DNA from: VRUE01 sp963732225
GTDB lineage: Bacteria > Actinomycetota > Thermoleophilia > Solirubrobacterales > 70-9
Assembly: GCA_963732225.1 (NCBI GenBank)
Contig: CAVSYR010000002.1
Coordinates: forward strand, 620,001 to 684,000
Reading direction: 5' to 3'
DNA length: 64,000 nt
Shown here: positions 47,551 through 59,252 of the stretch, in pieces
Numbering within the stretch: position 1 is the first letter of the stretch
Layout of the letters: every line of letters begins with the position of its first letter
The notes under the pieces: model-generated
Database searches by the model: none
The model's input: the letters and a program-made list of their open reading frames with translations, nothing else
What the model was told of the DNA's origin: nothing
Program-made: the position numbers and the translations under genes

Positions 47551-48404
47551 GGCCGCGCATAGTAGAGCAGTCCGCCAATAAGCAGCCCCGCCGCTGCCGC
47601 GAGCTCGGCGTAGAAGCCACCCTGGAGCACCGCCGTGGCGCCCGAGAAGCGCGACGACTGGGCCCCGACGTCGGTTCCCGCGGGCAGGTCGACGAGCAGG
47701 ATCAGGGCGATGCAGAGCAGGCCGAGGCCGACGATGATGCGAGCCAGGCCGCGGCGCTCGGTGCGCAGCATCATCGTCGCGACGAGGGCCGCGATCAGGG
47801 CGAGCGGGATCAAGACGTAGGAATGGGCGGCGCCAGCGAATTCACCGGCGACGGTGGGCGCTCCCGCCGAGGTCAGCCCGGCGTAGGCCGGTTGACCGAT
47901 CTCGACGCTGCTGTAGGTGACGAACTGGGAAACGATCAGGCAGGCGGCCGAGGCGATGATCAGGAGGCAGATCGCTCGCGGCGGAGTGAGCAGGGCACTG
48001 GTCCGGGTGGCGCCGCGGGCCGAGAGCGCCGAGGCTCGCCGCAGCAGCCGTTCGGCTCGGCCGAAGCCGCGCAGCAGCAAGACCGCGGCCGGACGCAGGC
48101 GCTTACCGGTCGCCTTGGCGATGCGGATGCTCTGGGCGCGCAGTTGCTGCAGCCCCTTTGCCAGCTTGGGCCGTGCCGACTCGATCCGGCGAGCGAGGGC
48201 CCGGTCCACCTGTTGGGTGCGCTTCGCGCCCAGCGCGAGCACCGCGCCGATCCGCCGTCGCGCCGCTGCTATCATCGCGCGTCGCTCAGGCAGTCCTTTC
48301 GAAGTGCGGTTCGAAGTTCGTTTCGCCGGGCCCGCGAGGGCCTTTTTCATGCGCCGATCGCGGCCCTTGCCAGATCGTTTGCTTTTGTCCCGTCCCCGCT
48401 TCAC
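47403..48404 (-). CDS. Multi-pass membrane protein with basic N- and C-termini
   Basis: 333 residues from GTG 48404 (TTG 48410 is the alternative). A Lys/Arg-rich N-terminus of about 140 residues, then four membrane helices (ICLLIIASAACLIVSQFVTY; YVLIPLALIAALVATMML; LARIIVGLGLLCIALILLVD; FYAELAAAAGLLIGGLLYYA) and an Arg/Ser-rich tail. The last 148 nt overlap rpsL in another frame, so the tail is partly a by-product of rpsL coding. No family recognised. Its start lies about 25 nt from the divergent fusA. Confidence 0.65.
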   Translation of the reverse strand: MKRGRDKSKRSGKGRDRRMKKALAGPAKRTSNRTSKGLPERRAMIAAARRRIGAVLALGAKRTQQVDRALARRIESARPKLAKGLQQLRAQSIRIAKATGKRLRPAAVLLLRGFGRAERLLRRASALSARGATRTSALLTPPRAICLLIIASAACLIVSQFVTYSSVEIGQPAYAGLTSAGAPTVAGEFAGAAHSYVLIPLALIAALVATMMLRTERRGLARIIVGLGLLCIALILLVDLPAGTDVGAQSSRFSGATAVLQGGFYAELAAAAGLLIGGLLYYARPCRIPINLSGRAASARRRRRRRRDSSPRKAARRPSQRRSAAASARASRP

Positions 48405-48429
48405 GACCAAACCCTTACCTTAGGAACAC

Positions 48430-50541
<2,112 letters not shown>

Positions 50542-50690
50542 CCGGCACTAGGCCACACGGTTGTTCTAGCTATATTTCCCAGGTTCGCCCGCAGGCAGTC
50601 GTCGCAAGACGGACTGCCGCCGGACGCGCACCGCAAACTTAATCAGTCAACGCAGACAGAACCCGACTTCGAAAGGTAGAACGGAGAGAG
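50542..50690 (+). other. fusA-tuf intergenic region
   Basis: 149 nt. TATATT near 50572 could serve as a -10 for tuf, but no convincing -35 pairs with it. A hairpin GCAGTCGTCG...GACGGACTGC-type pairing is present around 50597-50625. GGAGAGAG is the tuf ribosome binding site. Confidence 0.45.
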
Positions 50691-51875
<1,185 letters not shown>

Positions 51876-51886
51876 GCGATTCACCG

Positions 51887-51910
51887 AAGGGTGGGCACCT
51901 GCCCACCCTT
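51887..51910 (+). terminator. Hairpin after tuf
   Basis: An 11-bp perfect stem (AAGGGTGGGCA at 51887-51897 with its complement at 51900-51910), minimal loop CC, followed by one further T. A likely terminator or attenuator, with a weak U-tract. Confidence 0.7.
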
Positions 51911-51955
51911 TCGCTGCCGGCTGGGCAGCGAGACAACTGCAAAGACATACGACCG

Positions 51956-51986
51956 GGGCGGCGCCCCACCAAATGGGGCCCCGCCC
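51956..51986 (+). terminator. Second GC-rich hairpin between tuf and rpsJ
   Basis: A 12-nt arm at 51956-51967 pairs with 51975-51986 with one mismatch around ACCAAAT, followed by TTTA. Either a terminator or part of an S10 leader; in many bacteria L4 regulates through a hairpin in this position. Confidence 0.6.
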
Positions 51987-52034
51987 TTTATGCGCGGTAA
52001 GACGCGCGGAGAAGACGAGAGAAAAGCGTAAAAA

Positions 52035-52355
52035 GTGGCAGCGATAGCAGCACAAAAAATTCGAATCCGGCTCAAGGCGTATGACCATGACGCCATCGAC
52101 CGGGCTGCCCGCGAGATCGTCGAAACCGCGGAGCGCACTGGCGCCAGCGTGTCCGGCCCCGTGCCGCTGCCCACTGAGAAGAACGTCTACTGCGTGATCC
52201 GCTCGCCCTTCAAGGACAAGGACTCGCGCGAGCACTTCGAGATGCGCACGCACAAGCGCCTGATCGACATCCTCCAGCCCTCACCGAAAACCGTTGACTC
52301 GCTGCAGCGCCTCGACTCGCTGCCCGCCGGCGTCGACATCGAGATCCGTCTTTAG
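52035..52355 (+). CDS. rpsJ: 30S ribosomal protein S10
   Basis: 106 residues, GTG start. KIRIRLKAYDHDAIDRAARE, SGPVPLPTEKNVYCVIRSPF, SREHFEMRTHKRLIDILQP. First gene of the S10 operon; also known as NusE, which binds NusB and NusG in antitermination. Confidence 0.97.
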   Translation: MAAIAAQKIRIRLKAYDHDAIDRAAREIVETAERTGASVSGPVPLPTEKNVYCVIRSPFKDKDSREHFEMRTHKRLIDILQPSPKTVDSLQRLDSLPAGVDIEIRL

Positions 52356-52359
52356 CGTC

Positions 52360-52989
52360 ATGGCCGCGATCCTCGGAAAGAAGCTTGGAATGACGCAGGT
52401 CTTCGCCGAGGACGGCGAGGTCATTCCCGTGACCGTGATCGAGGCCGGTCCTTGCAAGGTGACCGCGGTGCGCGAGCAGGAGCGTGACGGCTACGCCGCT
52501 GTGCAGCTCGCCTTTGGCGAGACCAAGCAGGGCAAGCTGAGCAAGGCCGAGGAAGGCCACCTGAAGAAGGCCGGCGCGGCGCCGATGCGCCACCTGGTCG
52601 AGTTCCGCGACGAGGACCTCGGCGCCGAGGAGGGTCCCAAGATCGGCGACGACGTCACGGTTGAGTCATTCGAGGCCGGCCAGAAGGTCAAGGTCGCCGG
52701 GATCTCTATTGGTAAGGGCTTCCAGGGTGGGATCAAGCGCCACAACTTCAGCCGCGGTCCGGTCACCCACGGTTCGCACAACGTGCGCGCCCCGGGTTCG
52801 ATCGGCGCCAGCACCTTCCCCGCCCGCGTCTTCAAGGGAATGCGGATGCCGGGGCAGATGGGCAACAAGCGGATCACCCAGAAGGGTCTCGAAGTCGCCC
52901 AGGTCGACGCGGAGAAGAACCTGCTGCTGATCAAAGGCTCCGTGCCGGGCTCGCGTAACGCGATGGTCGAGGTGAGGACCGATGTCTAA
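52360..52989 (+). CDS. rplC: 50S ribosomal protein L3
   Basis: 209 residues from ATG 52360. AAILGKKLGMTQVFAEDGEV, GKGFQGGIKRHNFSRGPVTH and GSIGASTFPARVFKGMRMPG are the conserved 23S-binding loop reaching the peptidyl-transferase centre. Four nucleotides after rpsJ; its 3' end overlaps rplD by 8 nt. Confidence 0.97.
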   Translation: MAAILGKKLGMTQVFAEDGEVIPVTVIEAGPCKVTAVREQERDGYAAVQLAFGETKQGKLSKAEEGHLKKAGAAPMRHLVEFRDEDLGAEEGPKIGDDVTVESFEAGQKVKVAGISIGKGFQGGIKRHNFSRGPVTHGSHNVRAPGSIGASTFPARVFKGMRMPGQMGNKRITQKGLEVAQVDAEKNLLLIKGSVPGSRNAMVEVRTDV

Positions 52990-53593
52990 AGCCACCGTGT
53001 TGGGCAAGACGACCAAGGCGGACCTGCCGAAAGAGCTCTTCGCCGAGCCCTTCCACCACTCGCTGGTCGACGAGGCGGCGCGCGCCGACCTCGCCTCGCG
53101 GCGCCAGGGCTCGGCCTCGACGCTGACCCGCGGCGAGGTCTCGATGACCGGCGCCAAGGCCTGGCGCCAGAAGGGCACCGGCCGCGCCCGCGTCGGTGCG
53201 CTCAGCTCGCCAAGCCGTTTCGGCGGTGGCGTCGCCTTCGGCCCCAAGCCCCGTCACTACACCGTCAAGGTCAACCGCAAGGCGCGCCGCAAGGCGCTGC
53301 GCTCGGCGCTCTCGGTACATGCCGAGCGCGACAGCGTTGCCCTGCTCGACGCCGGCAACTTCGACACCCCTTCAACCAAGTCCGCCGCCGAGGCGCTCGA
53401 CAAATGGGGTGCCAAGCGCTCGACCCTGATCGTGCTTGCCCCCGAGGAGGGCGGTGCGGCCAAGAGCTTCCGCAATATCCCCAAAGTCGAGGTGGCCGAG
53501 GTCAGCGCCGTCGGCGTCGCCGACGTGATCGGCGCCGCCTCGCTGGTCGTCTCCGAGAAAGCGCTCGAGAAGCTGCAGGAGAGGCTGGGCTGA
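52982..53593 (+). CDS. rplD: 50S ribosomal protein L4
   Basis: 203 residues. HHSLVDEAARADLASRRQGS and AKAWRQKGTGRARVGALSSP form the exit-tunnel loop where macrolide-resistance changes occur; it is wild type here (KGTGRARVG). In many bacteria L4 represses the S10 operon. Overlaps rplC by 8 nt and rplW by 1. Confidence 0.97.
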   Translation: MSKATVLGKTTKADLPKELFAEPFHHSLVDEAARADLASRRQGSASTLTRGEVSMTGAKAWRQKGTGRARVGALSSPSRFGGGVAFGPKPRHYTVKVNRKARRKALRSALSVHAERDSVALLDAGNFDTPSTKSAAEALDKWGAKRSTLIVLAPEEGGAAKSFRNIPKVEVAEVSAVGVADVIGAASLVVSEKALEKLQERLG

Positions 53594-53886
53594 TGGACGC
53601 GCGCACGACGATCATCCGCCCGGTCGTATCGGAGAAGAGCTACGCCTTGATCGGCGAGGGCAAGTACACCTTCCGCGTCGACGATCGGGCTCACAAGACC
53701 CAGATTGCCCAGGCGGTCGAGGAGATCTTCGAGGTCAAGGTTGCTGCCGTGCGCACCTCCAAGGTGCGAGCCAAGCCGAAGCGCCGCGGCCTGCATCAGG
53801 GCAGGACGCGCGGCTGGAAGAAGGCCATCGTCCAGCTCGCTCCCGGCGAGCGGATCGAGCTGTTCGAGGGCGCAGAGACTGCATAG
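53593..53886 (+). CDS. rplW: 50S ribosomal protein L23
   Basis: 97 residues. TTIIRPVVSEKSYALIGEGK, YTFRVDDRAHKTQIAQAVEE, with the basic loop KRRGLHQGRTRGWKKA. Sits at the tunnel exit and docks trigger factor and SRP. Starts inside the rplD stop (TGATG). Confidence 0.96.
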   Translation: MDARTTIIRPVVSEKSYALIGEGKYTFRVDDRAHKTQIAQAVEEIFEVKVAAVRTSKVRAKPKRRGLHQGRTRGWKKAIVQLAPGERIELFEGAETA

Positions 53887-53895
53887 GGAATAGGA

Positions 53896-54741
53896 ATGCC
53901 GAACCGAAAAACAAAACCGACGAGTCCCGGACGCCGCTTCGCGACGTACCCGCTGCGCGAGCAGCTGACCGAGTCGAGCCCGGAGCGCAAGCTGACCGAG
54001 GGCCTGCGCAAGTCCGGTGGACGCAACGCCAACGGCCGCGTCACCGCCCGTCACCGCGGCGGTGGTGCCAAGCGCCGCTATCGCCAGATCGACTTCAAGC
54101 GGCTCAAGGACGGCGTGCCCGCCAAGGTGGCGAGCATCGAGTACGACCCCAACCGCAGCTGCTACATCGCCCTTCTTCACTACGCCGACGGCGCCAAGAG
54201 CTACATCCTTGCTCCGGCCGCACTCTCGGTCGGCGATCAGGTCCAGTCCGGTCCCGGCGCCGACATCCGACCCGGCAACGCGCTCGCGCTGGCCGAAATG
54301 CCGACCGGCACGCTCGTCCACAACGTTGAGCTGACGGCCGGTCAGGGTGGCAAGTTGGGGCGCTCCGCCGGCACCTCGATACAGCTTGCGGCAAAGGAGG
54401 GCGACATGGTGACGCTGCGCCTGCCCTCCTCGGAGATGCGCCTGGTCCGCGCCGAGTGTCGCGCCACCATCGGTGTGCTCTCCAACGCCGAGCACCAGAA
54501 CGTCACGATCGGCAAGGCGGGACGCAACCGCCACAAGGGCAAGCGCCCGCAGACCCGCGGCGTGGCGATGAACCCGGTCGACCACCCGCACGGCGGCGGC
54601 GAGGCCCACCACACACCCGGTGGTCACCCCGTTACGCCCTGGGGCAAGCCGACCCTCGGTTACCGCACTCGCAAGAAGGGCAAGCAGTCCGACCGGTACA
54701 TCGTGCGCGGCCGTCGTCGCGGAAAGAAGAAGGGTCGCTAA
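53896..54741 (+). CDS. rplB: 50S ribosomal protein L2
   Basis: 281 residues. KPTSPGRRFATYPLREQLTE, RHRGGGAKRRYRQIDFKRLK, and the conserved VAMNPVDHPHGGGEAHHTPG with the His close to the peptidyl-transferase centre. GAATAGGA precedes the ATG. Standard length. Confidence 0.97.
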   Translation: MPNRKTKPTSPGRRFATYPLREQLTESSPERKLTEGLRKSGGRNANGRVTARHRGGGAKRRYRQIDFKRLKDGVPAKVASIEYDPNRSCYIALLHYADGAKSYILAPAALSVGDQVQSGPGADIRPGNALALAEMPTGTLVHNVELTAGQGGKLGRSAGTSIQLAAKEGDMVTLRLPSSEMRLVRAECRATIGVLSNAEHQNVTIGKAGRNRHKGKRPQTRGVAMNPVDHPHGGGEAHHTPGGHPVTPWGKPTLGYRTRKKGKQSDRYIVRGRRRGKKKGR

Positions 54742-55013
54742 TGGGACGCTCGACTAAAAAGGGCCCGTGGGTTGAAGAGGCACTGATGAAGCGCGTCAAC
54801 GCGATGAACGAGTCCGGCACCAAGCAGATGCTGAAGACCTGGTCGCGCAGCTCGACCGTCTTCCCCGACATGGTCGGTCACACGATCGCCGTTCACGACG
54901 GGCGCAAGCACGTTCCCGTCTTCATCTCCGAGTCGATGGTCGGCCACAAGCTGGGCGAGTTCGCGCCCACCCGCACCTTCCGCTCCCACTCCGGCACGGG
55001 CAAGGGTGACTAG
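54741..55013 (+). CDS. rpsS: 30S ribosomal protein S19
   Basis: 90 residues. GRSTKKGPWVEEALMKRVNA, WSRSSTVFPDMVGHTIAVHD and PVFISESMVGHKLGEFAPTR. Contacts S13 and the A-site finger. TAATG junction with rplB. Confidence 0.97.
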   Translation: MGRSTKKGPWVEEALMKRVNAMNESGTKQMLKTWSRSSTVFPDMVGHTIAVHDGRKHVPVFISESMVGHKLGEFAPTRTFRSHSGTGKGD

Positions 55014-55371
55014 CGTGGCCGCAGCCCCCGTCGTCGTTCGTGCCAGCTCCCGCTACGTGCGGTTGGCGCCGCGCAAGGCGCGCCTGATTGCCGATCAGGT
55101 GCGCGGGATGCATATCGAGCAGGCCCGCGCGCTGCTCGAGTTCTCGCCTCGCGGCGCGGCCGAAGACATTCGCAAGCTGATCGAGTCGGCCGCTGCCAAC
55201 GCCGAGAACAACCATGACCTTGTCGCCGACGAGATGCTGATCTCAGAGATCACCGTCGACGAAGGCCCGACGCTGCGCCGTTACCGGCCGCGCGCACTGG
55301 GCCGCGCCTCACGGATCAACAAGCGAACCTGCCACATCGCGGTGGCCCTGAGCCCGGAAGAAGAGGACTAG
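55006..55371 (+). CDS. rplV: 50S ribosomal protein L22
   Basis: 121 residues from GTG 55006, overlapping the rpsS stop; GTG 55015 would trim three residues. ASSRYVRLAPRKARLIADQV, RGAAEDIRKLIESAAANAEN, and the tunnel beta-hairpin GPTLRRYRPRALGRASRINK. Standard. Confidence 0.96.
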   Translation: MTSVAAAPVVVRASSRYVRLAPRKARLIADQVRGMHIEQARALLEFSPRGAAEDIRKLIESAAANAENNHDLVADEMLISEITVDEGPTLRRYRPRALGRASRINKRTCHIAVALSPEEED

Positions 55372-55374
55372 AAG

Positions 55375-56202
55375 ATGGGACAGAAGATCCATCCGGGCGG
55401 ATTCCGCGTCGGCTACATCCAGGACTGGAAGTCGAACTGGTTCGAGGAGAAAGACTTCGCCGACGTCCTCAACGAGGACCTCAAAATCCGCGACCACATC
55501 GAAAACAAGCTTGCTCACGCCGGCCTCTCGAACATCACGATCGAGCGCCACGGCGAGATCGCGGTGGACATCCACACCGCCCGCCCCGGCATCGTGATCG
55601 GCAAGTCGGGCTCAGAAGTGGATGCGCTGCGCAAAGACCTGCACAAGCTGACCGGCAAACCGGTGAAGGTGAACATCCGCGAGGTCAAGCGCCCCGAGCT
55701 CGACGCAAAACTGGTCGCCCAGTCGATCGCCGAGCAGCTGCAGAACCGGGTTGCCTTCCGGCGCGCGATGAAACGCGCCCTGACCTCGGCGATGCGCTCC
55801 GGCGCCAAAGGCGTGAAGGTCCAGGTCTCCGGCCGCCTCGGCGGCGCCGAGATGGCCCGCACCGAGGGCTACTCCGACGGCCGCGTGCCGCTGCACACGC
55901 TGCGCGCCAACATCGACTACGGCTTCTTCGAGGCCCGCACGACGACCGGTCGCATTGGCGTTAAGTGCTGGATCAACAAGGGCGAGGTAATGCCCGAGGG
56001 CTTCCGTGACCAGCTCACCGATGAGGAGAGCGGTCCCCCGCAGGGTGGCCAGCGCGGCGGTCGCGGCGGTCCGGGTGGAGATCGGGGCGGCCGTGGTGGT
56101 GGCGATCGCGGTGGACGTCCGGGCGGCGGTCGTGGCGGTCCCGGCGGCCGTGGCGGCGGCCCAGGTGGCGGTCGCGGTGGCCAGCGCGGAGGTGGTCGCT
56201 GA
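55375..56202 (+). CDS. rpsC: 30S ribosomal protein S3 with Gly/Arg-rich tail
   Basis: 275 residues; the core ends near residue 222. GQKIHPGGFRVGYIQDWKSN, the KH domain IEVDIHTARPGIVIGKSG-like segment, and the C-terminal domain with RTTTGRIGVKCWINKGEVMP. The last about 50 residues are GGRGG repeats (RGG-box type), a nucleic-acid-binding tail seen in some actinobacterial S3. Helicase activity at mRNA entry resides in this protein. Confidence 0.96.
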   Translation: MGQKIHPGGFRVGYIQDWKSNWFEEKDFADVLNEDLKIRDHIENKLAHAGLSNITIERHGEIAVDIHTARPGIVIGKSGSEVDALRKDLHKLTGKPVKVNIREVKRPELDAKLVAQSIAEQLQNRVAFRRAMKRALTSAMRSGAKGVKVQVSGRLGGAEMARTEGYSDGRVPLHTLRANIDYGFFEARTTTGRIGVKCWINKGEVMPEGFRDQLTDEESGPPQGGQRGGRGGPGGDRGGRGGGDRGGRPGGGRGGPGGRGGGPGGGRGGQRGGGR

Positions 56203-56624
56203 TGCTGATGCCGAAGCGGGTCAAGCACCGCAAGCAGATGCGCGGTCGCATGCGCGGCAACACCAAGGGCGGCAGCACCGTCGCCTTCGGCGAGTACGGG
56301 CTGAAGTCGCTCGATCGCGGCTGGATCACCAATCGCCAGATCGAGGCTGCCCGCGTCGCGATGACCCGCAAGATCAAACGTGGCGGCAAGGTCTGGATCA
56401 ACGTTTTCCCTGACAAGCCCTACACAAAGAAGCCCGCTGAGACCCGCATGGGCTCGGGTAAGGGCAACCCGGAGGGCTGGGTCGCTGTGATCAAGCCGGG
56501 CAAGGTGATGTTCGAGCTGGCCGGCGTGCCCGAGGATCTCGCTCGCGAGGCACTGCGCCTGGCCGGGCACAAGCTTCCCGTCAGGACCAAGTTCGTAACG
56601 CGCGAGGGGGCCGACGCACAGTGA
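56202..56624 (+). CDS. rplP: 50S ribosomal protein L16
   Basis: 140 residues. MLMPKRVKHRKQMRGRMRGN, FGEYGLKSLDRGWITNRQIE, KPAETRMGSGKGNPEGWVAV. Stabilises tRNA in the A site. Overlaps rpsC (TGATG) and rpmC (GTGA). Confidence 0.97.
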   Translation: MLMPKRVKHRKQMRGRMRGNTKGGSTVAFGEYGLKSLDRGWITNRQIEAARVAMTRKIKRGGKVWINVFPDKPYTKKPAETRMGSGKGNPEGWVAVIKPGKVMFELAGVPEDLAREALRLAGHKLPVRTKFVTREGADAQ

Positions 56625-56833
56625 AGGCCGCCGAGGTGCACGACCTGAAAGACGACGAGCTGGTCGTCAAATTGATCGATGCCAAGCAGGAGGCATTCAA
56701 CTTGCGCTTCCGGCAGGCAACCGGCGAGCTGGAGAACACTGCCCGCCTGAGCAGCGCCCGGCGCGATATCGCCAAGCTGCTCACAGTTGCCAAGGAGCGC
56801 GGGATTGACGTTGAGAAAGAGCTGAAGAGATGA
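56621..56833 (+). CDS. rpmC: 50S ribosomal protein L29
   Basis: 70 residues, GTG start inside the rplP stop. KAAEVHDLKDDELVVKLIDA, QEAFNLRFRQATGELENTAR, and SARRDIAKLLTVAKERGID: the two-helix hairpin of L29, at the tunnel exit. Confidence 0.95.
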   Translation: MKAAEVHDLKDDELVVKLIDAKQEAFNLRFRQATGELENTARLSSARRDIAKLLTVAKERGIDVEKELKR

Positions 56834-57534
56834 CCGAGGACGAGACAAAAAAAGACGAGAGCACAGAGGCTGAGGGTTCAGAGGCCGAGGCTGCGGGTCC
56901 TGTCGCGGCAGAGGACTCCTCGTCCTCGCAAGCTGCGGGCGAGGAGCCCACCGCCACGCCACCCGCAGACGAGGCCGCTGAGCCTCAGGACGATTCGCCC
57001 GACCAGTCTTCCGATGCCCCTGCGGCTGAGCAGAAGGCGGCTCCGGCCGCTGAGGCAGCGCCTGCCTCAGAGCCCGACCCTGAGGACGATCTGCCCTGGA
57101 AGGAGCGCCGCAGGCTGCAGCGCTCGCGCCAGCCCCACAAAGCTGGTCCGACTCTTACTCCCGAGGAAAGAGCTTCTAAGCGCGCCCAGGAGCGGAAGCT
57201 CAAGGCTGCTTCGCGGCGGAAAGAACGGGCTGCGGCCAAAACTGACAAGACGGCTGGCACGGGTACGCCCGTCGCCGAGAAGGATGCGGTTGCGGCAAAG
57301 ACCCGGCAGGGGATCGTCGTCTCCAACAAGGGCGAGAAGTCGATCACTGTGCGGATCGATATCGCTCGCCGGCACCCGACTTACGAAAAGGTCGTGCGGC
57401 GCTCACGCACGCTTCACGCTCACGACGAGCAGAACGAGGCTGGCGAGGGCGACACCGTGCGCATCGTCGAGACCCGACCGCTCTCGAAGACCAAGCGCTG
57501 GCGCCTGGTCGAGGTACTGGAGAAGGCCAAGTGA
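56830..57534 (+). CDS. rpsQ: 30S ribosomal protein S17 with ~155-residue N-terminal extension
   Basis: 234 residues against a usual 80-90. The S17 OB-fold core starts near residue 157: KTRQGIVVSNKGEKSITVRI, RRHPTYEKVVRRSRTLHAHD, EGDTVRIVETRPLSKTKRWR. The first about 88 residues are acidic and Ala/Pro/Ser-rich; residues 90-140 are basic (KERRRLQRSRQPHKAGPTLT). The ATG overlaps the rpmC stop, and no later start with a binding site is evident, so the extension appears genuine. Its codon use is less GC-biased than the core, and part of it matches the rpsE tail. Confidence 0.9.
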   Translation: MTEDETKKDESTEAEGSEAEAAGPVAAEDSSSSQAAGEEPTATPPADEAAEPQDDSPDQSSDAPAAEQKAAPAAEAAPASEPDPEDDLPWKERRRLQRSRQPHKAGPTLTPEERASKRAQERKLKAASRRKERAAAKTDKTAGTGTPVAEKDAVAAKTRQGIVVSNKGEKSITVRIDIARRHPTYEKVVRRSRTLHAHDEQNEAGEGDTVRIVETRPLSKTKRWRLVEVLEKAK

Positions 57535-57902
57535 TCCAGCAGGAGTCGAGGCTGAAGGTCGCCGATAACTCCGGTGCCCGCGAGATTCTCTGTATCCGCG
57601 TCAAGGGCGGATCGCACCGCCGCTACGCCGGGGTCGGCGACGTGATCACGGCTACGGTCAAACAGGCCAGCCCGCAGGGGGGCGTGCGCAAAGGCGAGGT
57701 CGTCCAGGCTGTCGTCGTGCGCACCAAGAAGCAGCTCGGCCGTCCCGACGGCACCTACATCTCCTTCGACGAAAACGCCGCGGTGCTGATCGACCCGGCG
57801 AGCAACAATCCGCGTGGCACCCGCATCTTCGGTCCCGTCGCCCGCGAGCTGCGCGATCGCAACTTCATGAAAATCATCTCGCTCGCACCCGAGGTCCTCT
57901 GA
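57531..57902 (+). CDS. rplN: 50S ribosomal protein L14
   Basis: 123 residues, GTG start in the rpsQ stop (GTGA). MIQQESRLKVADNSGAREIL, CIRVKGGSHRRYAGVGDVIT, GTRIFGPVARELRDRNFMKI. Central intersubunit-bridge protein; standard length. Confidence 0.97.
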   Translation: MIQQESRLKVADNSGAREILCIRVKGGSHRRYAGVGDVITATVKQASPQGGVRKGEVVQAVVVRTKKQLGRPDGTYISFDENAAVLIDPASNNPRGTRIFGPVARELRDRNFMKIISLAPEVL

Positions 57903-58237
57903 TGGCCAAGGGAATGCGAATCCGCAAAGACGATCAGGTGGTCGTGATCGGCGGCAAGGACGCCGGCAAGACCGGCCGCGTGGTGCGGACCGAGCCGAAA
58001 AAGAACCGCGTCTACGTCGAGCACCTCAACATGATCAAGCGCCACGAACGGCCGCGCTCGCAGACAGATCTCAAAAACCCGCAGGCCGGGGGGATCGTCG
58101 AGAAGGAGGGGCCGATCCACGTCTCCAACGTGATGCTGCTCGACCCCAAAGACAACAAACCGACCCGAATCGGCGTGCGCCGCGACAAAGGCGGCAAGCG
58201 CGAGCGCTTCGCCAAGCGCAGTGGGACGACCTTCTAA
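57902..58237 (+). CDS. rplX: 50S ribosomal protein L24
   Basis: 111 residues. MRIRKDDQVVVIGGKDAGKT with the KOW motif, GRVVRTEPKKNRVYVEHLNM and GGIVEKEGPIHVSNVMLLDP. Initiates 50S assembly. TGATG and TAATG junctions with its neighbours. Confidence 0.97.
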   Translation: MAKGMRIRKDDQVVVIGGKDAGKTGRVVRTEPKKNRVYVEHLNMIKRHERPRSQTDLKNPQAGGIVEKEGPIHVSNVMLLDPKDNKPTRIGVRRDKGGKRERFAKRSGTTF

Positions 58238-59061
58238 TGGAGTCCGCGACAGTGCAGTCACAAGCCGCTCCGCCGCCGCGCTTGCGCGAGCGCTACGAGC
58301 AGGAGATCCTGCCGGCGCTGACCAAGAAGTTCGGCTACTCGACCCCGATGCAGGCTCCGCGCCTGCAGAAGATCACGCTCAACATGGGCCTCGGCGAGGC
58401 GAAGCAGAACGCCAAGATGCTGGAAGCCGCGCAGGAGCAGCTGGCGACGATCGCCGGCCAGCAGCCGAGCATCCGCCGCGCCCGCAAGTCGATCGCCTCC
58501 TTCAAGGTGCGCGAGGGGATGCCGGTCGGCCTCTCGGTGACGCTGCGCCGCGCCCGCATGTGGGAGTTCCTCGACCGCCTCTGCTCGATCGCCGTGCCTC
58601 GCATCCGTGACTTCCGCGGCCTCAACCCGCGCTCCTTCGACGGTCGCGGCAACTACTCGATGGGCGTCAAGGAGCAGCTGATCTTCCCCGAAATCGACTA
58701 CGACTCAATTGATGAGGTTCGCGGCCTGGACGTGACTATCACGACCAGCGCGGCGACCGACGAAGAGGCCTTTGAGCTGCTGCTCGGGCTGGGAATGCCC
58801 TTTGCCAAAGAGGGCCGCCCCGGCAAACCCGACGCCGATATCGAGGCCCAGGAAGCTGCCGAGGAGGAGAAGCGCAAGGAGGAGGCCCGCCTCAAGGCCG
58901 AGGCCGAGGAAGCCGCTCTGGAGCAGCTCAAGGAGGAGAACCCCGAGGCATACGCCAAGCCCGAGACCGAGGAGGGCGGCGAGGAGGGCGCAGAGCCCGC
59001 CGCCGAGGGCGATCAGCAGGCCGAGAGTACGGCCAGCGAGGAGAATCAGGAGAATGGCTAA
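58237..59061 (+). CDS. rplE: 50S ribosomal protein L5 with acidic C-terminal extension
   Basis: 274 residues; L5 is usually about 180. The core has RLRERYEQEILPALTKKFGY, KITLNMGLGEAKQNAKMLEA, RRARMWEFLDRLCSIAVPRI and RDFRGLNPRSFDGRGNYSMG. From about residue 200 a Glu/Ala/Lys helix (EEKRKEEARLKAEAEEAALE) and an acidic end (EEGGEEGAEPAAEGDQQAES) follow. The extension overlaps the rpsN start by 8 nt. Contacts 5S rRNA. Confidence 0.95.
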   Translation: MESATVQSQAAPPPRLRERYEQEILPALTKKFGYSTPMQAPRLQKITLNMGLGEAKQNAKMLEAAQEQLATIAGQQPSIRRARKSIASFKVREGMPVGLSVTLRRARMWEFLDRLCSIAVPRIRDFRGLNPRSFDGRGNYSMGVKEQLIFPEIDYDSIDEVRGLDVTITTSAATDEEAFELLLGLGMPFAKEGRPGKPDADIEAQEAAEEEKRKEEARLKAEAEEAALEQLKEENPEAYAKPETEEGGEEGAEPAAEGDQQAESTASEENQENG

Positions 59062-59239
59062 GACTTCGCTGAAGGTGAAGCAGGGCCGCAAGGCCAAGTT
59101 CAAATCCCGTGAATACAACCGTTGCCGCCGCTGTGGCCGGCCGCGTGCCTACTACCGCAAGTTCGGCCTCTGCCGGATCTGCTTGCGGGAGGCAGCGCAC
59201 GAGGGCCACGTCCCCGGCATGACCAAGTCCAGCTGGTAG
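59054..59239 (+). CDS. rpsN: 30S ribosomal protein S14 type Z (zinc form)
   Basis: 61 residues. KTSLKVKQGRKAKFKSREYN, CRRCGRPRAYYRKFGLCRIC: four Cys ligands in two CxxC pairs, the short zinc-binding form. Its start lies within the last codons of rplE. Confidence 0.96.
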   Translation: MAKTSLKVKQGRKAKFKSREYNRCRRCGRPRAYYRKFGLCRICLREAAHEGHVPGMTKSSW

Positions 59240-59252
59240 AGAGACCGAGAAG